A stretch of 64,000 nucleotides of DNA, taken from positions 62,001-126,000 of the forward strand of contig JACPMR010000003.1 in the NCBI GenBank assembly GCA_016185945.1. Reading direction: 5' to 3'. Below the pieces are notes generated by a model. That model saw only the letters and a list, made by a program, of their open reading frames with translations. It did no database searches and had not been told where the DNA came from. Origin of the DNA: Candidatus Woesearchaeota archaeon. Lineage in GTDB: Archaea > Nanobdellota > Nanobdellia > Woesearchaeales > GW2011-AR4. Shown here piece after piece: positions 35,006 through 42,791 of the stretch (the stretch's first letter is position 1; each line of letters starts with the position of its first letter). A program made the position numbers and the translations under genes.

Positions 35006-36749
35006 TATCCCATATATCTCTTGAATTGTGGTCTCTCTTAATTAAGAAATTGTCCATAACTAAATAATCTATGCCTGTGCCCATCATGCACTTGTAGGTG
35101 TCATAAGGAGTACATACAATTGGCTCGCCTCTTATGTTAAATGAAGTGTTTATGATGATTGGTATTCCAGAAAGTCTGCCAAACTCTTTTATTAAGTCGT
35201 AATAAAGGGGATTTTGCCCTCTTCTTATTGTCTGCAATCTGCCAGAGCCGTCGACATGCGTGACAGATGGAATTTTCGTGCGCCACTGCTTTTTGATTGG
35301 ATAAACCATAAGCATGAAATCAGTTGCCTCTGGAATCGGATTATCGCAATCAAAATACTTCAAAGCGTCATCCTCACAAACAACAGGAGCAAATGGCCTG
35401 AATTTTTCACGATGTTTTACTTTCAGATTTAAAATTTCTTTCATTTCTGGGTTACATGCATTTGACAAGATGCTTCTTGCTCCTAATGCTCTCGGTCCAA
35501 TTTCCATTCCTCCTTGGAACCACCCAATAACATTGTTTTCATAGATAAGTTTTGCAGTTGTCTTGAGCAATTCTTCTCTTGTTTTGAATTCAGAGTATTT
35601 TATTTCGTTCTTGTCTAAAAACGACTTGATATGTTTTGTAGAATAACTTGGACCAAGATAGGCATCCTTCAAGACAAATTCTCTTTTTTTGCCAAGCAAA
35701 GTATGGTATATGTAAGAAGCAACCCCCATGCTTGTTCCTCCATCGCCTGCGTCTGGCTGTATCCAAATTTTTTTGAATTTAGTGTTCCTCAGTATTTTGC
35801 CATTGTATACGCTGTTTAACGCAACACCGCCTGCAAGCACAATGTTGTCTTGTTTTGTAACTTTGTGCACATGATTCAAGATTTTTGTCATTACATCTTC
35901 AAGCACCATCTGCAATGCAGCTGCAATATCCTTATGGCGCTGAGTTAATTCTTCGCCTGGCTTTCTTACAGGGCCGCCAAGCAATCTGCAGAGTTTTTTC
36001 GAAGGCATCCTGTCAGCGTAATGATAAATAAAATAGCTCATGTCGAAGCGGTAACTGCCGTCTTCTTTTACATCCACAACCTTTTTTAGTTTTTGGTAAT
36101 ATATGTTGGTTTTTCTGTTCATGTTACCATAAGGGCTTAAACCCATAACCTTGTACTCTGAATTATTGACGCTGAAGCCCAGATAGGCAGTTATGGTGGA
36201 ATAAATCAGCCCCAGTGAAGTCGGGAACATTATTTCCTTAATCAAATGGATGTCGTTGCCTTTTCCAATGCCGTAAGCAGTTGTTGTCCACTCTCCGACA
36301 CCATCCACTGTAAGAATCGCGGATTTTTTGAAAGGACTAAGAAGGTAAGCGCTTGCGGCATGCGCAAGATGATGCTCTATAAACAAGATATCCTTGTTGT
36401 AGCAAAGTTTTTTTCTTATTATCCTCGGCACTCTTAATTTTTCGTTTATCCAAGATGGAGTTGAGCCCAAGAAAGTCTTGAGGCTGTACGGAAACATTTC
36501 CAAATGCTGTGACAAAACTCTTTCAAGCTTCAAAAACGGTTTTTCGTAGAAGCCGATGTAGTCCACGTCTTTGATAGTTATTCCTTGGCTTTCAAGGCAG
36601 AAGCTGACCGCATTAATCGGAAAAGAGGTATCATGCTTTTTTCTTGTAAACCTTTCCTCTTCAGCTGCAGCTACTATGGTGCCGTCTTTCAGCAAGGCTG
36701 CAGACGAATCATGATAATAGCATGAAATGCCAAGAATATATGTGCTCAT
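34983..36749 (-). CDS. NodU/CmcH-family O-carbamoyltransferase (SxtI-like)
   Basis: 588 residues. Kae1-like domain with EHHLAHAASAYLLS and TVDGVGEWTTTAYG; C-terminal domain with IGPRALGARSILSN and NTSFNIRGEPIVC. It transfers a carbamoyl group from carbamoyl phosphate via carbamoyl-AMP. It is clearly diverged from the copy at 8942-10687, so they likely serve different substrates. Its neighbours (two tiny membrane proteins upstream, SGNH and DUF5989 downstream) form a conserved-looking module. Confidence 0.92.
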   Translation of the reverse strand: MSTYILGISCYYHDSSAALLKDGTIVAAAEEERFTRKKHDTSFPINAVSFCLESQGITIKDVDYIGFYEKPFLKLERVLSQHLEMFPYSLKTFLGSTPSWINEKLRVPRIIRKKLCYNKDILFIEHHLAHAASAYLLSPFKKSAILTVDGVGEWTTTAYGIGKGNDIHLIKEIMFPTSLGLIYSTITAYLGFSVNNSEYKVMGLSPYGNMNRKTNIYYQKLKKVVDVKEDGSYRFDMSYFIYHYADRMPSKKLCRLLGGPVRKPGEELTQRHKDIAAALQMVLEDVMTKILNHVHKVTKQDNIVLAGGVALNSVYNGKILRNTKFKKIWIQPDAGDGGTSMGVASYIYHTLLGKKREFVLKDAYLGPSYSTKHIKSFLDKNEIKYSEFKTREELLKTTAKLIYENNVIGWFQGGMEIGPRALGARSILSNACNPEMKEILNLKVKHREKFRPFAPVVCEDDALKYFDCDNPIPEATDFMLMVYPIKKQWRTKIPSVTHVDGSGRLQTIRRGQNPLYYDLIKEFGRLSGIPIIINTSFNIRGEPIVCTPYDTYKCMMGTGIDYLVMDNFLIKRDHNSRDIWDSEKYATD

Positions 36750-36752
36750 TTT

Positions 36753-36998
36753 TCAAAACTGCCTGTAATATTCCTCAATTGGTTTCTTTTTTAGGTTTAA
36801 ATCATGCCAATAAGTGGCTTTTTTCGATAATTTTGTATCTAAAAAATGCTTTCTAACAATTTTTGATATAATTGACGTAAAACCAACTCCGATAAAATAA
36901 ACTATAGACAGCAATGCAGAGTTCACAATAAGCGCTATGTTCTGCCCAAAATTCTTCATTCCCTTTTTAAAACCGCTAAAAAATTGTTTAAGACTCAT
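36753..36998 (-). CDS. Small membrane protein upstream of the carbamoyltransferase
   Basis: 81 residues, one hydrophobic segment about residues 23-45, ending YWHDLNLKKKPIEEYYRQF. The charged C-terminal tail resembles small proteins beside NodU genes in bacteria. It begins by overlapping the end of the 67-residue gene by 4 nt and ends 3 nt before the carbamoyltransferase ATG. No catalytic motif is seen; a membrane adaptor role is inferred. Confidence 0.7.
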   Translation of the reverse strand: MSLKQFFSGFKKGMKNFGQNIALIVNSALLSIVYFIGVGFTSIISKIVRKHFLDTKLSKKATYWHDLNLKKKPIEEYYRQF

Positions 36999-37198
36999 TT
37001 TAAAAGCCTCTTAAGCAAAATGCCTGCAAGTGCAATTGCAAGCGTGATTGCCATTATGTGCAAGTAAGTCCACGCCTGCGGCAATTTTTTTGTAAATTTC
37101 AATATGAAAAACAAAATTGTAGTGAAAATAAAATAACTAAAAACAAAGCCGATTTTTTCCCCAACTCCCCCTATTGATTTATCTTCTTCAAACTTCAT
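36995..37198 (-). CDS. Small two-helix membrane protein (possibly SxtJ-like)
   Basis: 67 residues, two hydrophobic helices (about 17-35 and 44-64). First gene of the carbamoylation operon. SxtJ of saxitoxin clusters is a small membrane protein in the same place, but is longer; the match is by position and topology only. A TTTATAAA box about 25 nt upstream suggests leaderless transcription. Confidence 0.68.
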   Translation of the reverse strand: MKFEEDKSIGGVGEKIGFVFSYFIFTTILFFILKFTKKLPQAWTYLHIMAITLAIALAGILLKRLLK

Positions 37199-37282
37199 GG
37201 ATTTTGTGTAAGTACACTATTTATAAATGTTTTTTCTTTGAGCAAACAAATATTTATAAAGCATGTTAAATGACAATGGCGT
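37199..37282. promoter_or_regulatory. Divergent archaeal promoters
   Basis: 84 nt between the small membrane protein and the GT-C gene. TATTTATAAA occurs twice: at 37251-37260, 22-32 nt before the plus-strand ATG, and TTTATAAA around 37219-37226, about 21-28 nt before the minus-strand ATG. Such distances fit leaderless or very short-leader mRNAs. Confidence 0.65.
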
Positions 37283-38896
37283 ATGAAAATTAATATAAGG
37301 CATATCGAAATAGGCGTTTTTATAGTTGTTTATTTGTTTGCATTGTACTTATGGACACTGCCTTTTCAAGATAATAAAATCCCATATGGGGAGTTTGATG
37401 CGATTTCCCACTGGGAACTTGGCGACTATGTTGCTCAGAATGACAGGACTTTTGCCAATTTGCCTCCATTTCTTGATTTTTCTTATGGAGATGATAATAT
37501 ATTCAAGCCGCATACTTTATGGTATCACCCGCCTTTCCATACAGACTTGGCAATAATCTCTGCATTTGCTAGAGACAGGATGGTGCCGATATTCTTGACA
37601 AATGCAATCTTTGCCAGCTCTATTTTAATTAGCGTATTTTTTGTAATTAGAAAGTTGTACGGGTTTTTGCCTGCAATATTGTCGTCTTTTATTTTGACAT
37701 TTTCAATGAGAGACATATTGCCTTATCTATGGGGGCAATGGCCTGAGAGGTTTGCATATGCTTTTGTTCCATTAATCATGTATTGTTATTATATGTACCA
37801 CAATACTTATTCAAAGGAAGAAAGCAAGCCGATTTATCTTTATGTTATGCCATTGCTTCTTGCAATTGACATGTTAATACATCCATTGATATTTTTCCAT
37901 TCTTTTTTTGGATTATTCGTTCTTGCAATCGTTTTGTGGATTAAAGACAAGAAAATTCCATTTAATTTGAAGCATATAGGAATTTCATTAGTTTTGTTTT
38001 TGATTTTATTCGCAATATTCCCCTATCAAACAGGAAATGTAATAGCCTCTTTCACCAAAAGCAAGCCGAAAGAGAAAGAGCAGTTTAGTTTTGCAAGATT
38101 ATTTCAATGGGCTCCTGATGCCAGCAAGTTTGCTGGCTCTGTTCCGCCTTCGTATTTTTCATTCAAGGAAATGCATGGATTATGGACGCTACCTTTTCTC
38201 TTAATCGGCTTGCTTGTTTTGATTTTGAGAAGAGAAAGAAGAGATTTGTTTCTGCTTGCATGGCTTATCAGCTTGTATTTAGTGCTTCACAGGGATTTGA
38301 TTGGCAAGCCAATATTCTTGCATCGTTCTTTGTCTGCGAGCGCGCACATATTTGTGCCGATAACTATTGTTGGGGCGCTTTCCATATTTTCTTTTATTAA
38401 ACTGCCTCAAATATATAGAACTTTTTTTAGGTATGGTATGGCCTTGCTGATTGTTGCCTTAGCTTTGGTTTATAACATGCCGCAGGCATATTCAACTCTT
38501 GCAAATGCATACGACAATCCTTTATTGAGATTGAATACTGCGCAGATTGAAGCCAGCGAATGGCTAAAAAATAATATAAATGAAAATGAGAATGTTTCGA
38601 TTATAGGGCCGCCTGGCGAATTGCTGCAAAAAATATGGTGGATGGCTTCTTACTCGCACAGGACAAGCTTCTTTTTTGAAGGGTTCTTGAAATGGAAAAC
38701 TTATGCAGAAAATAGAGAAGAAATTGTAAAGTATCATTTATTGAACGATTATATTGTTGTTGATTACACAGACGTTTCATTGATTAGTGACAGGAGCTTC
38801 GTTGAGAATTTGCAGGAATTCGAGAAAAATAATCTGCAAAACCATACTTTGCTGTATAATAAAAATGGAATAAAAGTGTATAAATACAAAGCATAA
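37283..38896 (+). CDS. GT-C-like polytopic membrane protein
   Basis: 537 residues, about 11 membrane helices and a short C-terminal soluble domain (from about 430). The first loop YGEFDAISHWELGDY and LWYHPPFH are placed like the catalytic Asp/Glu and HPP motifs of GT-C enzymes. It should transfer sugar from a lipid carrier. Not assigned to a named subfamily. The small membrane protein gene follows after 1 nt. Confidence 0.72.
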   Translation: MKINIRHIEIGVFIVVYLFALYLWTLPFQDNKIPYGEFDAISHWELGDYVAQNDRTFANLPPFLDFSYGDDNIFKPHTLWYHPPFHTDLAIISAFARDRMVPIFLTNAIFASSILISVFFVIRKLYGFLPAILSSFILTFSMRDILPYLWGQWPERFAYAFVPLIMYCYYMYHNTYSKEESKPIYLYVMPLLLAIDMLIHPLIFFHSFFGLFVLAIVLWIKDKKIPFNLKHIGISLVLFLILFAIFPYQTGNVIASFTKSKPKEKEQFSFARLFQWAPDASKFAGSVPPSYFSFKEMHGLWTLPFLLIGLLVLILRRERRDLFLLAWLISLYLVLHRDLIGKPIFLHRSLSASAHIFVPITIVGALSIFSFIKLPQIYRTFFRYGMALLIVALALVYNMPQAYSTLANAYDNPLLRLNTAQIEASEWLKNNINENENVSIIGPPGELLQKIWWMASYSHRTSFFFEGFLKWKTYAENREEIVKYHLLNDYIVVDYTDVSLISDRSFVENLQEFEKNNLQNHTLLYNKNGIKVYKYKA

Positions 38897-38897
38897 A

Positions 38898-39233
38898 ATG
38901 AAACTGCCTAAATTTGGGAGTATTGTATTTATTGGAGTTGTTATGTTAGTTATTTTGCCGTTCTTTTACTTTATACTTGGACTTTCAGCAGCAATGTCGG
39001 TTTTAGGAATTGTTTTGTTGTTTATTGTTCCTATGTTTTTTATATTGGATAATTTTAATCTTGAGCAAGATGAGAAAATAATATTTTCATTTTTTATTGG
39101 GGTTGGGGTGTTTCCTTCTATAACTTATTGGGTTGGAATGATTATGTCGTTTAGAGTAGCTATTTTTGTGAGTTTTATTGTGTTGGCTGGCGCAGGGGTT
39201 CTGATTAGAAGATTTTATAGAAAAAAACAATAA
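38898..39233 (+). CDS. Small four-helix membrane protein paired with GT-C
   Basis: 111 residues, four hydrophobic segments. The NFNLEQDEKIIFSFFIGVGV stretch between helices 2 and 3 resembles KEQLKFFERLIIGVAVGTA of the 118-residue protein on the other strand, so they are probably paralogues. It may be a subunit or stabiliser of the GT-C enzyme, as with other DUF1616-like small membrane proteins. Its end is adjacent to the convergent partner's end. Confidence 0.68.
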   Translation: MKLPKFGSIVFIGVVMLVILPFFYFILGLSAAMSVLGIVLLFIVPMFFILDNFNLEQDEKIIFSFFIGVGVFPSITYWVGMIMSFRVAIFVSFIVLAGAGVLIRRFYRKKQ

Positions 39234-39590
39234 TCATCTCTTCCGATTACTTAAAATACCAACTAAAATCAAGCCTATCGGCAACAAAACAGTATGATAC
39301 TTAATATGCAATCCTAACAATCCAATATAATAACTTGTTAATCCAATAATCGCAGTTCCTACTGCCACGCCAATAATCAATCTCTCAAAAAATTTCAATT
39401 GTTCCTTCCAGTAGAACATAATAAAATAGCCTGGCAGAACCAAAAGCCAGAATATTGCAAGTACAGTTCTTAAAACAACAAAAAAGTTTTCAGTTAAAAA
39501 TATTATTTTAAAGGCAATAAATGTAACTACAAAAATCAATCCAATAATCAACAATTCATTCTTTAACAAATCAAAGGTTTCTTTCTTCAA
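39234..39590 (-). CDS. Small four-helix membrane protein (DUF1616-like) paired with GT-C
   Basis: 118 residues, four helices; LLVLPGYFIMFYWKEQL followed by FFERLIIGVAVG is like the start of DUF1616 membrane proteins. Overlaps the upstream GT-C gene by 20 nt, so translation is coupled. Counterpart of the 111-residue protein. Function not known. Confidence 0.68.
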   Translation of the reverse strand: MKKETFDLLKNELLIIGLIFVVTFIAFKIIFLTENFFVVLRTVLAIFWLLVLPGYFIMFYWKEQLKFFERLIIGVAVGTAIIGLTSYYIGLLGLHIKYHTVLLPIGLILVGILSNRKR

Positions 39591-41205
39591 CGCAGTTGCC
39601 TCCTGGCTCGTTATTCTTTAAAATTAATACAACACCATTGTCGAAAACCGGCTGGACAATGCCACTCTTGATTAAATCATTGGCTATTACAGCGTTATAG
39701 CCTATAAGAGCCTGCTGGCTTCCAACTTTGTCAAAAACAAAATAGTCAAACTTGCATATGTCATTCTGCCCAAAGTAAGCTGTTTTGTTAATTTCCCTGT
39801 AATGGTATCCAAATGAAAATGCGCCTTTACTGTACAAAAGCTCTGCATCGTCTGCAGCAGCAACCTCAACATTGTACTCCCTTTTAACTTTTCCCTCTTT
39901 TATTGCATTAACAAAATCTTCCATATTCACTCTGTAAGAGACTCTTTTCTGGTTCCACAAAATCGCTTCCTGGTTGTAGGGATCTCCATAAAAATAAACC
40001 AATTTTGCGTCTTTTGGAGTATTTTGGCTTATCCAATTCAAAGCACCCCAATGTTGTTCATTTATAATGCCGCTATTTGTTGTTTTTTGATAGTAAACAA
40101 GTGTTATCGATACAGCCAAGATCAAACTTATTGCAATGCTGTAAACAACTTTCCATTCTTTAATAATAAACTTCAATTTAAAATAAATTAATGCACCAAT
40201 CAAAACAGGAAGATGTATTGGCCAAAGATATCTTGTTTGGAAAGCCCTTGGTGCAAAGCTCGAAATAAAATTTGTATAACCAATAAAAAACATAAAACTG
40301 CCAAAAAGCAAAGCAGTGCTTTCTATACCTGCGAATAGCAAAATTAATGCAACTAATAGTCCAGCCATTATCAAAAATTGAAATAAACCAAACTGGCTTA
40401 AGACAACATCAAACCGTTCTGGAGCCTGATACTTAATTGAGTTGTCAACACCGCCTGCCCCGTAACCCACTTTGAAGATTAAAAGGTAATAGAATGAAAA
40501 AATCAATGCTAAAATTCCACTAATAATTAATTTTTTGAAATCACTTGACGAAAGTTTTTTTCTCAATAATTTTAATACAAAAAATAATATTGTAAAAATA
40601 AGCAAGAATATCGCCTCTGAAATATGCGTCAATGCGACTCCGCTTGCTAATAATGCAAACAGAATATAACTATACTTTATCTCAAACTTATCCAAAACCC
40701 AAACTGCTGAAATCAAAAAGAAAGTAGCCATTATCAAATCCCATTGCCCCCAAGTATAGATTATGCTGAAGTTTCTTTCATACAAAAAAACAGCAAGAGC
40801 AATCCCAATTAGTGCAATGTTTCTGTTGAAATTTCTTATTAATGAATACATAGCCAATAAACTAAAAATTGAAAACAAAAATCCAATTATAAGCAAAGAG
40901 TCCCAGACAGGCAGCCCCGAAACATAGGAAAAAATAGCAGCAATATGGTTAAACATAGGCATATGGAAGCCAAGAGTGTCGGAAAATCCATATCTTATGT
41001 AGTATGGAAGAAACTTGTAATCTCCCAAATCCTTGATGCCTTCTGTGTAGGCAATCTCACCAAAAGCATCTGATGCGGAGAATCCATATGGAAAAGAATG
41101 AATCAAGCGATAATTCATTGTTACAGCCATTCCTATGTAAAGCAGAAATGCGGAAACCAAAAAAACATAAGCCCATTCAATTAAAGAATCAAGTTTGAGC
41201 TTCAT
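39571..41205 (-). CDS. GT-C-like polytopic membrane protein
   Basis: 544 residues, about 12 helices, soluble C-terminal domain from about residue 390. The first loop has FSASDAFGEIAYTEGIKDLG (acidic residues) and later GFHMPMFNHI. Same general plan as the protein at 37283-38896. Overlaps the GT2 gene at 41202 by 4 nt, which supports supply of a polyprenyl-phosphate sugar by that GT2. Confidence 0.72.
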   Translation of the reverse strand: MKLKLDSLIEWAYVFLVSAFLLYIGMAVTMNYRLIHSFPYGFSASDAFGEIAYTEGIKDLGDYKFLPYYIRYGFSDTLGFHMPMFNHIAAIFSYVSGLPVWDSLLIIGFLFSIFSLLAMYSLIRNFNRNIALIGIALAVFLYERNFSIIYTWGQWDLIMATFFLISAVWVLDKFEIKYSYILFALLASGVALTHISEAIFLLIFTILFFVLKLLRKKLSSSDFKKLIISGILALIFSFYYLLIFKVGYGAGGVDNSIKYQAPERFDVVLSQFGLFQFLIMAGLLVALILLFAGIESTALLFGSFMFFIGYTNFISSFAPRAFQTRYLWPIHLPVLIGALIYFKLKFIIKEWKVVYSIAISLILAVSITLVYYQKTTNSGIINEQHWGALNWISQNTPKDAKLVYFYGDPYNQEAILWNQKRVSYRVNMEDFVNAIKEGKVKREYNVEVAAADDAELLYSKGAFSFGYHYREINKTAYFGQNDICKFDYFVFDKVGSQQALIGYNAVIANDLIKSGIVQPVFDNGVVLILKNNEPGGNCVEERNL

Positions 41206-41864
41206 TTTTCCATCAACACGTTCCTTATCATCCTGAAACCGTGCTTGAACAAAGCAAGCTTTGACCTTCCTGCCCTTTTATAATAGTTAATCGGTATAAT
41301 CTTAAACTTTAACCCTCTGCTTACTATCCTTTTTGAAAGTGCTGTTATGAAATCCAAATCATCTGGCAAGGTTTTCAAATCAATCTTTTTAAGAATACTT
41401 GTTTTTAAAATTCTTTGTCCTGAAGAAGAATCGCCTACATTCTTTCCTGTTGTTAGCCAAAAGATCAAAGAAATCACTCTGTTGCCAAACTGCCTGATTA
41501 AAGGCATCTTGTTTTGCTTTCCAGCAAACCTGTTGCCCCAGACGCAATCAAGCTCATGTTTTTTCATTAAATCAAGCATTTGAGGGAAATAAGAGGGATC
41601 ATAAGTCATATCTGCATCGAGAAAAGCAACATACTTTGTTTTTGCAGCAAGCATCCCTGTTTTGAGAGCAGCGCCATAACCCTTGTTTTTGATGTGATTA
41701 ATCACTCTGGTTTTTTCTTTTCTTGCTATCTCGCTTGTCTTGTCGGTGCTTGAGTCATCAACTACAATTATTTGGCCGTTTTGGCAATATTTTTTAACAT
41801 TCCTTATAGTGCCTCTAATAGAGGCTTCTTCATTATACGCAGGTATTACAACAGTAAGCTCCAT
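41202..41864 (-). CDS. GT2 polyprenyl-phosphate sugar synthase (DPM1-like)
   Basis: 220 residues, soluble. TVVIPAYNEEASI, VVDDSSTDKTSE, FLDADMTYDP (DxD), then GDSSSGQRILK and YYKRAGRSKLA. A short GT2 of the UDP-glucose:dolichyl-phosphate or DPM type. Lies in an operon epimerase - GT2 - GT-C - small membrane protein, with gaps of 2 nt or overlaps. Confidence 0.85.
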   Translation of the reverse strand: MELTVVIPAYNEEASIRGTIRNVKKYCQNGQIIVVDDSSTDKTSEIARKEKTRVINHIKNKGYGAALKTGMLAAKTKYVAFLDADMTYDPSYFPQMLDLMKKHELDCVWGNRFAGKQNKMPLIRQFGNRVISLIFWLTTGKNVGDSSSGQRILKTSILKKIDLKTLPDDLDFITALSKRIVSRGLKFKIIPINYYKRAGRSKLALFKHGFRMIRNVLMEK

Positions 41865-41866
41865 TT

Positions 41867-42760
41867 TTAGTAGTACTCAATTGTTTTTTTCAAACCATCA
41901 ATTAATCTTGTTGTGGTTAATCTTATTTTGTTCGATTTCGCAACGAATTTCTCGACATCAAAATGCCTTGATTCTTTTCTTATAATTTTTGATTTTGAAT
42001 GAGTTAGTTTTATTATGCTTTTTGCTAAATCTTGAATTGAAGTGCCTGTTCCTGTTCCGATATTTATTATTTCTCCTATAAATTTATCCTCATTTGAAAT
42101 TTTAATCATTGCATTAATCACATCTTCAATACAAATGAAATCGAGCACCTGCTTGCCCCCAAATAAGGTTAAGTCCTTGTTTTTCTTTGCGTTTTCCAAG
42201 AAAACTGGAATCGCCCTGTCCCTGTCTCTTGAGCCATAAGAGTTTGCAATCCTTAAGATTGTTAAGTTTAAATTTTTATTTTTTGAAAATGCATTACATA
42301 ATGTTTCACCACACAACTTTGTTATGCCATACATGTTGATGGGATTCAAAGGGTGGCTTTCATCAACAGGCAAATATTCCGGATTTCCATAAACCTCCCG
42401 AGACGAAGAAAAAATAAATCTTTTCACTTTCTTCTCAGATGCAAATTTCAAAACATTCAAAGTTCCAACTACGTTCGTGCTGAATGCATAACCTGGGGTG
42501 GAAACGGAACCAATGACATTGGACTGCGCTGCAAGATGATAAACAAAATCAATATTGCCAATTTTTTTCAAATCAATCGGATTTCTTATGTCTCCCTCAA
42601 CAAAAGTTATATTTTTATTATTGCGATGTTGATTTATATTCTCCAATCTTCCCCTATGCAAATTGTCAAATATGGCTATCTTATTGCTTTTACCTTTTGC
42701 CAGAGCATCAACAAGATGGCTTCCTAAAAAGCCAGCGCCGCCTGTAACCAAAATTCTCAT
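41867..42760 (-). CDS. UDP-glucose 4-epimerase-like SDR
   Basis: 297 residues, extended SDR. VTGGAGFLGSHLV (NAD), VYHLAAQSNV, SSSREVYGNP (Ser), MYGITKLCGE with catalytic Tyr and Lys intact, then ILRIANSYG. It likely epimerises C4 of a UDP-hexose or HexNAc, supplying galacto sugars. First gene of the operon with the GT2 and GT-C. Confidence 0.85.
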   Translation of the reverse strand: MRILVTGGAGFLGSHLVDALAKGKSNKIAIFDNLHRGRLENINQHRNNKNITFVEGDIRNPIDLKKIGNIDFVYHLAAQSNVIGSVSTPGYAFSTNVVGTLNVLKFASEKKVKRFIFSSSREVYGNPEYLPVDESHPLNPINMYGITKLCGETLCNAFSKNKNLNLTILRIANSYGSRDRDRAIPVFLENAKKNKDLTLFGGKQVLDFICIEDVINAMIKISNEDKFIGEIINIGTGTGTSIQDLAKSIIKLTHSKSKIIRKESRHFDVEKFVAKSNKIRLTTTRLIDGLKKTIEYY

Positions 42761-42791
42761 TAGACGGAGATATTAACATAGTTTTATAAAT

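Noticed and set aside
32522-37198. Saxitoxin or toxin biosynthesis
   Set aside because: Only the carbamoylation cassette resembles sxtI-L; no polyketide synthase, amidinotransferase or Rieske genes are present.
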